The notes: a model not told the origin generated them from the sequence alone. 6,378 nt of DNA from Campylobacterota bacterium (GCA_030836705.1 JAUPLZ010000233.1:1-6378); one strand, 5' to 3'; counted from the first letter of the stretch, positions 1 through 6,378 are shown. Translations and numbers: made by a program.

Positions 1-502
1 CTGCTCTTTTACTCTTCTCTCCGACTATAATTCTGCTTGGATAAAGATTGTCATAAAGTGCCTTGCCTTCACGCAAAAATTCAGGTGAGAAGATGATGTT
101 TTGCGTATTGAACTTCTCTCTTAAGCTTTTTGTATAGCCTACTGGAATTGTTGATTTGATAATCATTACTGCATCCGGATTTATTTTTAGAATATCTGTT
201 ATTACAAATTCAATTGATTTGGTATTAAAATAATTTGTCTCGGGGTCATAATCCGTAGGTGTTGCTATGATTATAAAATCTGCATTTTTATAAGCTTTTT
301 CTTTGTCAAGCGTTGCTGTAAAATTTAAATCATCCCTTTTTAAATACTCTTCTATCTCTTTGTCTTCTATCGGTGATTTTTTATTGTTAAGCATCTCTAC
401 TTTCTCTGGGATAATGTCAAGTGCTACTACCTCATTGTGTTGAGCCAACAATAAACCGTTTGAAAGTCCGACATATCCGGTGCCTGCTATCGCTATTTTC
501 AT
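1..502 (-). CDS. ugd: UDP-glucose 6-dehydrogenase, N-terminal part (runs off the left edge)
   Basis: Oxidises UDP-glucose to UDP-glucuronate with two NAD+ in the cytoplasm, feeding capsule, LPS or exopolysaccharide sugars. Only the first 167 residues are in the window. They show the Rossmann dinucleotide-binding motif GTGYVG at residues 7-12 near the N-terminus, an acidic residue D29 at the end of the second strand (VALDI) that fits NAD preference, the KSTIPVGYT segment at 116-124, and SPEFLREG at 139-146, a signature of the UDP-glucose/GDP-mannose dehydrogenase family. The catalytic cysteine lies in the missing C-terminal part. The ATG at 500-502 sits directly before the nucleotide-binding strand, as in the short (about 390 residue) bacterial form. 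AAGG at 513-516 is a possible ribosome site, 10 bases upstream. It lies 65 bases after the AEC permease gene on the same strand, so it may be read through from the bat unit or have its own promoter. Other UDP-sugar dehydrogenases, such as UDP-ManNAc dehydrogenase, are less likely given the FLREG context. Confidence 0.93.
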   Translation of the reverse strand, partial: MKIAIAGTGYVGLSNGLLLAQHNEVVALDIIPEKVEMLNNKKSPIEDKEIEEYLKRDDLNFTATLDKEKAYKNADFIIIATPTDYDPETNYFNTKSIEFVITDILKINPDAVMIIKSTIPVGYTKSLREKFNTQNIIFSPEFLREGKALYDNLYPSRIIVGEKSKRA

Positions 503-535
503 TTTAAACTGACCTTTTTTGCTAGTATTTTAATT

Positions 536-543
536 ATTTTATA
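536..543 (-). promoter_or_regulatory. Weak candidate -10 box for ugd
   Basis: Read leftward, the 65-base gap before ugd contains TATAAAAT about 35 bases ahead of the start codon, in an AT-rich stretch. There is no convincing -35 or extended TG motif, and such AT-rich words are common at this base composition. It is offered only as the best candidate if ugd is transcribed on its own. Confidence 0.25.
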
Positions 544-567
544 CAATTTGCACTTCGAGCTTACTTT

Positions 568-1476
568 TTAAAAATATTTTAGCGCCCAAATCCCCACAAA
601 AACCACCCCCAAAAAAAGCACTGAAGAGATAAAAACAAGAGCTGTTACAACCCTAGCCGAGCAGTCATAAAGCGATGCCAAGTTGACATTCGCAATAGCC
701 AAAGGCATAAGAAGCTCCATAAAAATAATCCCTTTTACCATAGGAGCCATATCAAGCGGCAGTAAAATAAAAAATGCAGAAATCGGAATAATCAAAAATT
801 TTATACTCATAACCCAAATAATGAGTTTTTTATTTAGCTCTTGAATTTTTGTACCGTAAAGATAGATACCAAATAATATAAGCTGCATGGTCATAGAAGC
901 ATAAGCGCCCATCATTAAAGTAGAAAGAATAGTTTCGCTCGGTTTGTATCCGCCAAAACTAAGCAAAAGTGCAAGCAAAGCAGCCCAAATAATTGGCAGT
1001 TTTATTATATTTATAAGCGAAGTTTTAAAGTCATAGTTTCCTCTTGAGTAGTAAAAAACACCGACTGTATAAACCACAAAAACATTCATCAAATTTATAA
1101 TCGTCGTATAAGGAATAGACTCTTGCCCAAAAATAGCGATACATAAAGGAATGCCAAGATTTCCCGTGTTGCCTATCAGAGCCGAAACCGTAGCTATTGA
1201 ATACTCTTTTTTTTCATAAAAATATTTTTTTGCAACCACGGCGCTTAAAACCAAGACAACCAAAACTATTGCGAGATAAACCCACGAAGCATAGAAAAGC
1301 GAAATATCCACTGGCTTTACAAGAAGTCCCCAAAATGTCAAAAAAACCTGCAAGAAATAGACATTAAGAATGGTAATGGTTTTATCGTCTATTTTTTCCT
1401 TAAAGCTCATTTTCGCCGCAAAACCGACAACAATAAAAAGATAGATTCCCAAAACAGAAAAAAACACTGAACTCAT
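568..1476 (-). CDS. AEC-family (auxin efflux carrier-like) membrane permease
   Basis: Predicted inner-membrane secondary transporter of 302 residues, within the normal 300-320 range for the AEC family. The whole chain is hydrophobic, with about ten membrane helices in two halves (roughly residues 4-21, 36-53, 62-82, 95-115, 124-142 and 157-175, 183-207, 217-239, 246-268, 276-299). Family marks include GNTGNLGIP at 102-110 in the fourth helix and the broken helix MPLAIANVNLASLY near 257-270. Bacterial relatives export or import small organic acids or amino acids such as malate, malonate or lactate, but the sequence does not reveal the substrate here. The gene starts 9 bases after the batD stop and has the same strand, so co-transcription with the bat genes is likely. 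The ribosome site is weak (a GAG overlapping the batD end), which suggests translational coupling. The family call is firm; the substrate is unknown. Confidence 0.88.
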   Translation of the reverse strand: MSSVFFSVLGIYLFIVVGFAAKMSFKEKIDDKTITILNVYFLQVFLTFWGLLVKPVDISLFYASWVYLAIVLVVLVLSAVVAKKYFYEKKEYSIATVSALIGNTGNLGIPLCIAIFGQESIPYTTIINLMNVFVVYTVGVFYYSRGNYDFKTSLINIIKLPIIWAALLALLLSFGGYKPSETILSTLMMGAYASMTMQLILFGIYLYGTKIQELNKKLIIWVMSIKFLIIPISAFFILLPLDMAPMVKGIIFMELLMPLAIANVNLASLYDCSARVVTALVFISSVLFLGVVFVGIWALKYF

Positions 1477-1485
1477 AGGCGAATT

Positions 1486-2613
1486 TTACTCAAAAATTAC
1501 TATTGCGCTATTTTTTGCTTCTTGAAATTTTTTGCCTTTAATTTCGCTATTTTCAAGAATATCTATAATGTTTTTGGCTTTTTCATTCTCAACATACGGC
1601 AATAGAATCAAAAGCAGCTCTTTTTGGTTTTTGGCATTTTTTATCTTTTCTTTTATCGGATTTTGTTTTTTTGATTTTTGGATATTGATTTTTATTTTTC
1701 CTAGAAAAAATCCAAAAACAACCAAAAATAGATAAAAAATATAGCTTTTTGTCTCTTCAATCGTTACAAATTCTTTTGTTTCTTCTTCTTGTTTGCTATC
1801 CAATAATGAGTCTTGAAAACCTTCATCCAAAGCAACTTCTGTTTTCTTTATATCAGTTTTTTTGGTGATATTTTTTGCCTCTTTTGGTGAAAAATACTCA
1901 ATTTCAAGCGATGGAATTTCAAAACTTTTTTCACTGACTACGGCAAACTCTTTTGATATTTTTCCATGCAAAATACCATCTTCTATCCACTCTTTTTGAA
2001 TAGGCTCTTGTTCAAATATTTTTACATTTTCTATTGTAATTTGCGGCAATTTTAAATCGCTAATATCTCCGATTCCTTCAACCATGAGTTCAAAGTGAGC
2101 CGGTTCGTTTCGCACAACCTTTGCTTCGCTTTGCTCTATTTTTATATCAAACTCCCCGACAGCTTGCTTGCTATTTTTTTTGATATCAAAATTAATCTCG
2201 TCAATCAAAATCTCTTTTTTATTTGTAGCCGAAATAGGCATCGCATCTCTGTGGTTGCTTGAGCCAACAATATCTTCACTGCTAAAAATCAAAACGCTTC
2301 CAAGAAGAGATAATTTATGCCTGCCATCTTTTTTCGGTTTTACGATATATTTAAATTCATCTATTGCATACTCTTTTGTGCTTTTGCTTGATATTTCATA
2401 CTCTTTGAACTCAAAAAATTCATTGCTTTTTGGCTTAAAAACCCCGACAACAGTTCCTAATTCTATTTTTTTATAAAAATCCACTTGCAATAAAACAGCT
2501 TCATTTACAAAAGCCTCTTTTTTTAAAACTGATGCTTTAAAATAATAATCATCTGCAAAAATCGCGCTAATTGCAAAAAAAATATAAAAGAAACTACCAA
2601 GGATTTTTTTCAT
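1486..2613 (-). CDS. batD: BatD-like periplasmic/membrane protein
   Basis: Third component of a Bat (Bacteroides aerotolerance-type) cluster, 375 residues. Residues 1-20 are a signal peptide (MKK, hydrophobic core, cleavage after AIFA). Residues 21-290 form a beta-rich periplasmic region built of immunoglobulin-like repeats; the segment around 170-190 (EGIGDISDLKLPQI) and the one around 222-242 (EFAVV...SFEIPSLEIEYFSP) match the repeated 'G.G.i..L.lP.i' and 'G...IP.l...YF.P' pattern of BatD proteins. A single membrane helix at about 291-305 is followed by a basic segment and a 65-residue cytoplasmic helical tail. It is shorter than many BatD proteins, which carry more repeats. The ATG lies inside the end of the batB/batC gene, a 20-base overlap that suggests coupled translation. 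Its role is inferred to be partner or scaffold for the BatA and BatB von Willebrand domains; biochemical function is not established. Confidence 0.82.
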   Translation of the reverse strand: MKKILGSFFYIFFAISAIFADDYYFKASVLKKEAFVNEAVLLQVDFYKKIELGTVVGVFKPKSNEFFEFKEYEISSKSTKEYAIDEFKYIVKPKKDGRHKLSLLGSVLIFSSEDIVGSSNHRDAMPISATNKKEILIDEINFDIKKNSKQAVGEFDIKIEQSEAKVVRNEPAHFELMVEGIGDISDLKLPQITIENVKIFEQEPIQKEWIEDGILHGKISKEFAVVSEKSFEIPSLEIEYFSPKEAKNITKKTDIKKTEVALDEGFQDSLLDSKQEEETKEFVTIEETKSYIFYLFLVVFGFFLGKIKINIQKSKKQNPIKEKIKNAKNQKELLLILLPYVENEKAKNIIDILENSEIKGKKFQEAKNSAIVIFE

Positions 2614-4135
2614 TGCTCTGCGCTTTTTGGTTTATTTGCTCATATTGTTTGTAGCTTAGCGGCTTTATTTTTTGGGCTTTTTTTATCATCTCTTTTTCTT
2701 CTTCGGTTAAATTTATCTTATTTGAGCCGCCTTCGCTCTCGCTTTGTGTTTTTTGCTCTTTTTGATTTTTATTTTTTGGCTTAGAAGCTTTATCTTTCTC
2801 GCCCTCGCCTTTTTTTTGCATAGAATCAGGCTTGTAGCCTTTTTTTGCATTTTTGACTATTTTTTTATTTTTATCTGCATCGGCTTCATATCTTAAAACC
2901 AATGATTTTAGATAGTTTTGATCAGCTTTTTCAAACTCTTCTTTTTTTGCTTGAGCGTTTGCTAGATTGTAATAAACATCGGATTTAAAATCTCTATCAT
3001 TGCTTTTTATGACTTCATAAAGAATACTAGCCTCTTCAAATCTGCCCAACTTATAATAACTATTAGCCAAATTATAAGCTACTTTGTAATCATCATTTGA
3101 ATCTGCCAGCTTTTCGTAATATTTAGCAGCGTTTATAAAATCACCGGCTTGATAGCTTTGCTTTGCATTGTACTCGTACCAAGCTTCAAAAATATTTGCG
3201 TCCGCTTCTCTTTGAAACCCTAAAAACAAGATAATAATAAAAACTCTGTTGTTTATCTTTATTTCAGAAGTTGCCAAAACAAAACAGACAAAAGCCAAAA
3301 ACAAAAAAATCCAAAAATACTCTTTGTTTGACCTTGTTTCAAGTGTAGTTTTTAAAAGCTCATTTGAAATATTTTTTATATCATCTATGACTTTTTGCTC
3401 ATCAAAACTCTCATAATATATTCCATCGGCAAGCAAAACAGCTTTTTTGATATGAGGATTTAGAGCGCTTATAACCATCTTTTTTGCATCGTCTTTTAAA
3501 ACCTCGCCAAACTCATCATAAAGCTTTGAGCCATAGCGTGTGCCAATCGGAATAAATATGATTTTTATACTGTTTTTTTTGGCGAACTGAATCTCTTCGC
3601 TCAAATCTTTTTTGTCACCGCCGTCGCTTAAAATAACCACAATTTTTTCTTTTGTTTTTAGTATCTGGGCTGATTTTTTTAAGAGTTTTAGAATATCTGT
3701 TGATTTGGTGATGATATTTTCTAATTTCACAGAATCCAAAAGGGTATAAAGCATCTCTTTGTCACTCGTTAAAGGCGAAAGCGGAAGTGCATTTGATGTA
3801 AAAGCCACAATCGCATATCTGTTATTCTCTTTTGAAGAAACTATTTTCTTTACCATCTCTTTAGCAGCCTCAAATCTTGTAGGCTCTACATCATCGGCAC
3901 TCATGGAGCGAGATACATCGATGGCTACAACCACATCGGTTCCGTAGCTGTCTATTTCTGTAATTTCTAGATTTTTATACGGTCTTGCCAATGCAATAAT
4001 GATAAACAAAAGCGCAGAAATTAAAAGCAAAGCCTCTTTTGACTTTAAAAATTTTGGTTTTTTTACAAAAAAATATCCGCTTAGCACAAAAAGCGGCAAA
4101 AGAGACAAAAACACAAACGGATATAAAAAACTCAT
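2594..4135 (-). CDS. batB/batC: BatB-BatC fusion: membrane-anchored von Willebrand A domain plus TPR domain
   Basis: A 513-residue protein combining what are often two genes. Helices at about 5-24 and 35-51 flank a basic loop (KKPKFLKSK), then comes a von Willebrand A domain at about 64-260. Its metal-binding MIDAS site is complete: D73-x-S75-x-S77, T146 and D171 in LSDGGD. A third helix at 273-289, a short polar turn (EIKINNR) and a short hydrophobic stretch at 297-307 lead to three TPR-like repeats between about 319 and 415 (AAKYYEKLAD, VAYNLANSYYKLGRFEEA, VYYNLANAQAKKEEFEKA). The tail (about 435-480) is a Lys/Glu/Gln/Ser-rich low-complexity linker, followed by a short helical end closing in NPW. 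The positive-inside rule puts both the VWA and TPR parts in the periplasm. It overlaps batA by ATGA and batD by 20 bases. The ATG has AAGAAGAG just upstream. Likely role: protein-protein interaction module of the Bat complex. Confidence 0.88.
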   Translation of the reverse strand: MSFLYPFVFLSLLPLFVLSGYFFVKKPKFLKSKEALLLISALLFIIIALARPYKNLEITEIDSYGTDVVVAIDVSRSMSADDVEPTRFEAAKEMVKKIVSSKENNRYAIVAFTSNALPLSPLTSDKEMLYTLLDSVKLENIITKSTDILKLLKKSAQILKTKEKIVVILSDGGDKKDLSEEIQFAKKNSIKIIFIPIGTRYGSKLYDEFGEVLKDDAKKMVISALNPHIKKAVLLADGIYYESFDEQKVIDDIKNISNELLKTTLETRSNKEYFWIFLFLAFVCFVLATSEIKINNRVFIIILFLGFQREADANIFEAWYEYNAKQSYQAGDFINAAKYYEKLADSNDDYKVAYNLANSYYKLGRFEEASILYEVIKSNDRDFKSDVYYNLANAQAKKEEFEKADQNYLKSLVLRYEADADKNKKIVKNAKKGYKPDSMQKKGEGEKDKASKPKNKNQKEQKTQSESEGGSNKINLTEEEKEMIKKAQKIKPLSYKQYEQINQKAQSNEKNPW

Positions 4136-5040
4136 ATTGCTCTTCTTAAGAATAGATAAAAATAAAAAAACAAAAGCGCAAAAGCTAGGCTAGCGGGATA
4201 AAAAAATAAAAACTCCTTAAAAGCATACTCTTTACTTTTTAGAGTAGATTTTTCAAAACCGTCTATCTCCTCGTAAACCTCTTTTAATTTTTTGATATCT
4301 TTTGCCAAAAAGCTTTTTGCTCCGCTTTCTAGCGCTATTTTTTCAAGCATTACGGCATCTATATCTTCGCCGACTCCTATCGTATAAATTTTGATATTGT
4401 TTTTTTTGGCAATCTCTGCCGCGTTTTGAACAGACACGCTTCCTGCATTGTGCTTGCCGTCAGTCAATAAAATTATGATTTTTGTAGTAGCTATTGAGGT
4501 TTTAAGCGCATCAATGGCCGTTATCAGTCCATCTCCGATTGCCGTATTTTTACCGGCTAGCGCCATATCTTGCACATCTATAAACTCGCTCAATGCCTCT
4601 TTTTCATAAGTCAAGGGCGAAGCGATATAAGCAAAATCGCCAAAAAAAACAAGCGCAATATTGTCGTTTCTTCTTTTTAGAATAAACTCTTTGACTATGG
4701 TTTTTACTGAATCAAATTTTGAGATATTTGAATTATCCTCATCAAATCCGCTCTCACCCATCGAACCGCTCGAATCAATACACAAAGAGATATCAAATCC
4801 GTTTCGATTAGCAGGATTGTGATGGTCGATAAAAATAGGCGAAGCGAGAGAAAAAACAATAAAAAAAGCTATTAAGTGCCTTAGAATATTTTTAAAAGGA
4901 ATCCATGCTTTTGTTTTTGAAAATAGCTCAAGATGCGGAAAATAAACGGTTTTGGCTCTTTTTTTGCAAAAATATTGACAAGCTAAATAGACAAAAAAAA
5001 GTAAAAAAGCCTCCGGATACTCAAATGAAAACTCGCTCAC
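4132..5040 (-). CDS. batA: BatA-like membrane-anchored von Willebrand A protein
   Basis: A 302-residue protein with the usual BatA plan. It has an N-terminal helix (about 8-22), a basic cytoplasmic loop, a second helix (about 52-70), a periplasmic von Willebrand A domain (about 80-260), and a C-terminal helix (about 277-298) ending in RRAI. The MIDAS metal site looks intact: D89-x-S91-x-S93, T166 in KNTAIGDG, and D194 in LLTDGKHN. After the first MIDAS loop there is an acidic stretch (ESGFDEDNSN, 96-105), a little longer than in many relatives. Translation most likely starts at GTG (5038-5040). A GGA six bases upstream serves as ribosome site, the next residues SEFSFEYPEAF fit the family's N-terminus, and no in-frame ATG lies between it and the dapD stop. 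It follows dapD by 21 bases and overlaps the next gene by 4. It probably pairs with the BatB VWA domain in the inner membrane. Confidence 0.87.
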   Translation of the reverse strand: MSEFSFEYPEAFLLFFVYLACQYFCKKRAKTVYFPHLELFSKTKAWIPFKNILRHLIAFFIVFSLASPIFIDHHNPANRNGFDISLCIDSSGSMGESGFDEDNSNISKFDSVKTIVKEFILKRRNDNIALVFFGDFAYIASPLTYEKEALSEFIDVQDMALAGKNTAIGDGLITAIDALKTSIATTKIIILLTDGKHNAGSVSVQNAAEIAKKNNIKIYTIGVGEDIDAVMLEKIALESGAKSFLAKDIKKLKEVYEEIDGFEKSTLKSKEYAFKEFLFFYPASLAFALLFFYFYLFLRRAI

Positions 5041-5057
5041 AAGATATCCGAAGTCAT
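5037..5057 (-). other. Possible 6-residue leader ORF coupling dapD to batA
   Basis: Just after the dapD TAA there is ATG followed by five sense codons and TGA (MTSDIL). That TGA overlaps the GTG start of batA in the form GTGA, in a different frame. A ribosome ending here could restart on batA. A tiny ORF of this size arises easily by chance, so this is a possibility only. Confidence 0.2.
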
Positions 5058-5061
5058 TTTT

Positions 5062-6261
5062 TTAGTGAAGCTCTGCGTTTAGCTTAACTTCTCTTTTGCT
5101 TCTAAGAGCTATAAGCTGGCTTTTTACGCTGTCATATCTAAAATGAACACCGTTTGCACCAGCCAAATCTCTGCCTTTATAAAAACCGTCAGGCGATTTT
5201 TTTAGAGTCGGATTAACTTCAGCTATCATGCCAAACGAGGCGTCAGGAATATGGAATTTCGTACCTGCTAAAACAGCTATACCGGCATCGACTATACATC
5301 CGTCGCCTAGCGGAATACCCGTAACACTATTTGCACCAAGAAGCGTGTTTTTGCCGATTGTTACCGGATTGCCGTCCGTTCCTGAAAGCACACCAAGTAT
5401 AGATGCGCCGCCTCCTACATCGCTACCCTCGCCCACTATCGCAGAGCTTGATATTCTTCCCTCTACCATCACAGGACCTGTTGTTCCTGCATTAAAGTTT
5501 ATATAGCTAGCTCCGGGCATAACGGTCGTTCCGGCTGCAAGATGAGCGCCCATTCTTACTTTTGAAGCATCCAAAATTCTTGTATTGTCTGCTGGGATTA
5601 TGTGTTGAAGATATCTTGGGAATTTGTCCACGGATGTAATTTCAGGATAATTATTGGTAAGTTTTAGCTCCATTTCATTGGCTCTAAGCCAAGCAAGCTC
5701 TATCGGCACATTTCCACTCCATGCTACATTTGGAAGTACGCCAAAAGCACCGCTTAGGTTCAGGCTTCTTAACGGCGCTTTGCCAAGCGAAAGCGCATAA
5801 AGCTTCATATAAACACTCTCAACGGATTTTGGCTCTTTATCTTCAAAAATAAACACAATCTTATAATAGTTAAGAGCCTCTTTTGATTTTTGGGTTATTG
5901 CGTCGATTAGCTTTATCAACTGAACATTTTTATGCGCTTCGCCAACCGCTTCATCCAAAAACGGATTAAACGCCGCCAATGCGAACTGAATAAATTTTTC
6001 ATTTACGCCGTGAATCGATTCGCTTTTGCTAAAATCAATATTCTCACCGCTTGCTTCAAGCGCAGCTATAAAAATAGCCGCACTTCCAAAATTCTCATTC
6101 CAGTTTATTAGCGGATAGACCGCATGAAGCACTTTGCCGTTTCCTGATTGAGCCATATCAACCCTGCAAATACCAAAGCCCAAAGGCTGTTTGTACTCAT
6201 TTTGCGATTGAAGTTTTTTAACCAGTGCGCCAAACTCTTCTTTTGTATTTATTGCTTGCAT
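5062..6261 (-). CDS. dapD: 2,3,4,5-tetrahydropyridine-2,6-dicarboxylate N-succinyltransferase
   Basis: Transfers succinyl from succinyl-CoA to tetrahydrodipicolinate, a cytoplasmic step of the succinylase route to meso-diaminopimelate (peptidoglycan) and lysine. From the chosen ATG the protein has 399 residues, the long form typical of Campylobacterota rather than the roughly 275-residue E. coli form. An N-terminal and a middle alpha/beta domain (about 1-225) precede a left-handed beta-helix of hexapeptide repeats (about 234-340: MGAHLAAGTTVMPGAS, SAIVGEGSDVGGGASILG, IGKNTLLGANSV, DGCIVDAGIAVLAGT). The VEGRIS segment matches the region that carries the catalytic glutamate in the mycobacterial enzyme (here E267). 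An in-frame ATG 69 bases further upstream would add a hydrophobic 23-residue extension. I reject it because the likely promoter lies between the two ATGs and GGGG at 6269-6272 is a good ribosome site, 7 bases before the chosen start. It leads the probable dapD-bat transcription unit. Confidence 0.94.
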   Translation of the reverse strand: MQAINTKEEFGALVKKLQSQNEYKQPLGFGICRVDMAQSGNGKVLHAVYPLINWNENFGSAAIFIAALEASGENIDFSKSESIHGVNEKFIQFALAAFNPFLDEAVGEAHKNVQLIKLIDAITQKSKEALNYYKIVFIFEDKEPKSVESVYMKLYALSLGKAPLRSLNLSGAFGVLPNVAWSGNVPIELAWLRANEMELKLTNNYPEITSVDKFPRYLQHIIPADNTRILDASKVRMGAHLAAGTTVMPGASYINFNAGTTGPVMVEGRISSSAIVGEGSDVGGGASILGVLSGTDGNPVTIGKNTLLGANSVTGIPLGDGCIVDAGIAVLAGTKFHIPDASFGMIAEVNPTLKKSPDGFYKGRDLAGANGVHFRYDSVKSQLIALRSKREVKLNAELH

Positions 6262-6268
6262 TTTTAAA

Positions 6269-6272
6269 CCCC
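6269..6272 (-). promoter_or_regulatory. Ribosome binding site deciding the dapD start
   Basis: Read leftward the sequence is ACGGGG, then seven bases, then ATG. This is the strongest purine-rich ribosome site near the gene and supports the start at 6261 over the ATG at 6330. Confidence 0.6.
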
Positions 6273-6286
6273 GTAATTTTTGTTTT

Positions 6287-6315
6287 ATTGTAGCAAGTGA
6301 AATATAAAGCCAAAT
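6287..6315 (-). promoter_or_regulatory. Housekeeping promoter for dapD and the downstream bat genes
   Basis: Read leftward there is an extended -10, TGCTACAAT (6287-6295), preceded by a series of short T-runs (GTTTG, ATTTGG, CTTTA, ATTTC) with a poor TTTGGC in the -35 zone, 16 bases away. A good -10 behind periodic T-runs and no strict -35 is the known pattern for the housekeeping sigma factor in Campylobacterota. Transcription would begin near 6280, giving a leader of about 20 bases. No other credible promoter is seen before ugd, so it may drive dapD, batA, batB/C, batD and the permease. Confidence 0.55.
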
Positions 6316-6331
6316 ACAAACAATCAACATT

Positions 6332-6340
6332 TGATATAAT
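6332..6340 (+). promoter_or_regulatory. Rightward extended -10 box for a gene beyond the window
   Basis: On the plus strand the sequence TGATATAAT carries a perfect TATAAT (6335-6340) with a TG one base upstream, an extended -10. No clear -35 is visible, which is usual in this group. A transcript would start near 6347 and run right, out of the window. It lies about 40 bases from the dapD -10 and faces away from it, so this region looks like a divergent promoter pair. What it drives cannot be seen. Confidence 0.45.
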
Positions 6341-6365
6341 TTCGCACATTAAAGTTCTTGATTTG

Positions 6366-6378
6366 CCCTCCAAGAGGG
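6366..6378. repeat. Short perfect inverted repeat at the window edge
   Basis: CCCTC, a three-base loop (CAA) and GAGGG form a perfect five-pair GC-rich stem in otherwise AT-rich intergenic DNA. The stem may extend (TTTG precedes it), but its right side is cut off by the end of the window. It lies about 20 bases after the predicted rightward start site, so it could be a leader hairpin, part of an RNA gene, or one half of a terminator; the window does not decide. Confidence 0.4.

Noticed and set aside
503..567. Terminator between the AEC permease and ugd
   Set aside because: The 65 bases hold no stable GC-rich stem followed by a T-run in the leftward direction; only a weak partial repeat around GCTCGAAG was seen.
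1532..1735. Plus-strand open frame opposite batD
   Set aside because: Phe/Ile/Leu-rich translation arises from reading the complement of Lys-rich coding sequence; no supporting signal.
2168..2476. Plus-strand open frame of 102 codons opposite batD
   Set aside because: Fully antisense to a well-supported gene and without any recognisable domain, signal or ribosome site.
2594..2613. The batB/C-batD overlap as a frameshift or sequencing error
   Set aside because: Both proteins have complete, family-like ends: NPW at the end of BatB/C and a normal signal peptide at the start of BatD. A 20-base overlap fits ordinary operon packing.
3560..3700. Homopolymer A/T runs as phase-variable tracts
   Set aside because: Runs of seven to nine A or T occur throughout the coding sequence at this base composition, mostly Lys and Phe codons; there are no long G/C tracts of the kind that switch genes in Campylobacterota.
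3759..4193. Two further plus-strand open frames opposite batB/C and batA
   Set aside because: Shadows of the real genes, low-complexity and without independent evidence.
5228..5506. Plus-strand open frame of 92 codons opposite dapD
   Set aside because: It lies wholly antisense to the beta-helix region of dapD; its Pro/Ser/Thr-rich translation is the complement of the Gly-rich hexapeptide repeats, with no domain or ribosome site.

Overview
This is an AT-rich window in which every recognisable gene lies on the minus strand. The gene content and style point to a member of the Campylobacterota (Epsilonproteobacteria), broadly Sulfurimonas/Sulfurospirillum-like. The reasons are the long-form DapD, the Lys/Ile/Asn-rich proteins, tightly packed genes, and promoters with a good -10 behind periodic T-runs rather than a clear -35. 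The genus assignment is inference.

Layout, in the direction of transcription (right to left). At the right edge, about 6262-6378 is a short intergenic region. It holds an extended -10 promoter for the leftward genes, a consensus-like TATAAT box facing right, and a small hairpin cut by the window end. Then come dapD (tetrahydrodipicolinate N-succinyltransferase, lysine/diaminopimelate synthesis), batA (membrane-anchored von Willebrand factor A protein), a batB-batC fusion (von Willebrand A plus TPR), batD (signal peptide, large periplasmic part, one membrane helix), an AEC-family permease, and, after a 65-base gap, the first 167 codons of a UDP-glucose 6-dehydrogenase gene that runs off the left edge.

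From dapD to the AEC permease the spacings are 21 bases, a 4-base overlap, a 20-base overlap and 9 bases. No terminator is visible, so this looks like one transcription unit started just upstream of dapD. BatA, BatBC and BatD are expected to form an inner-membrane complex with its working domains in the periplasm, of the Bat ('aerotolerance') type; its exact function is not settled. The MoxR ATPase and DUF58 genes that usually lead such clusters are absent from the position where they are expected; dapD is there instead.

I see no CRISPR array, insertion sequence, tRNA, rRNA or clear mobile element. The window is mostly ordinary core and accessory genes. The points most worth a second look are the missing MoxR/DUF58 pair, the apparent remnant signal peptide at the BatB-BatC joint, and the right-edge divergent promoter region. 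I do not see convincing evidence of a wholly new system.
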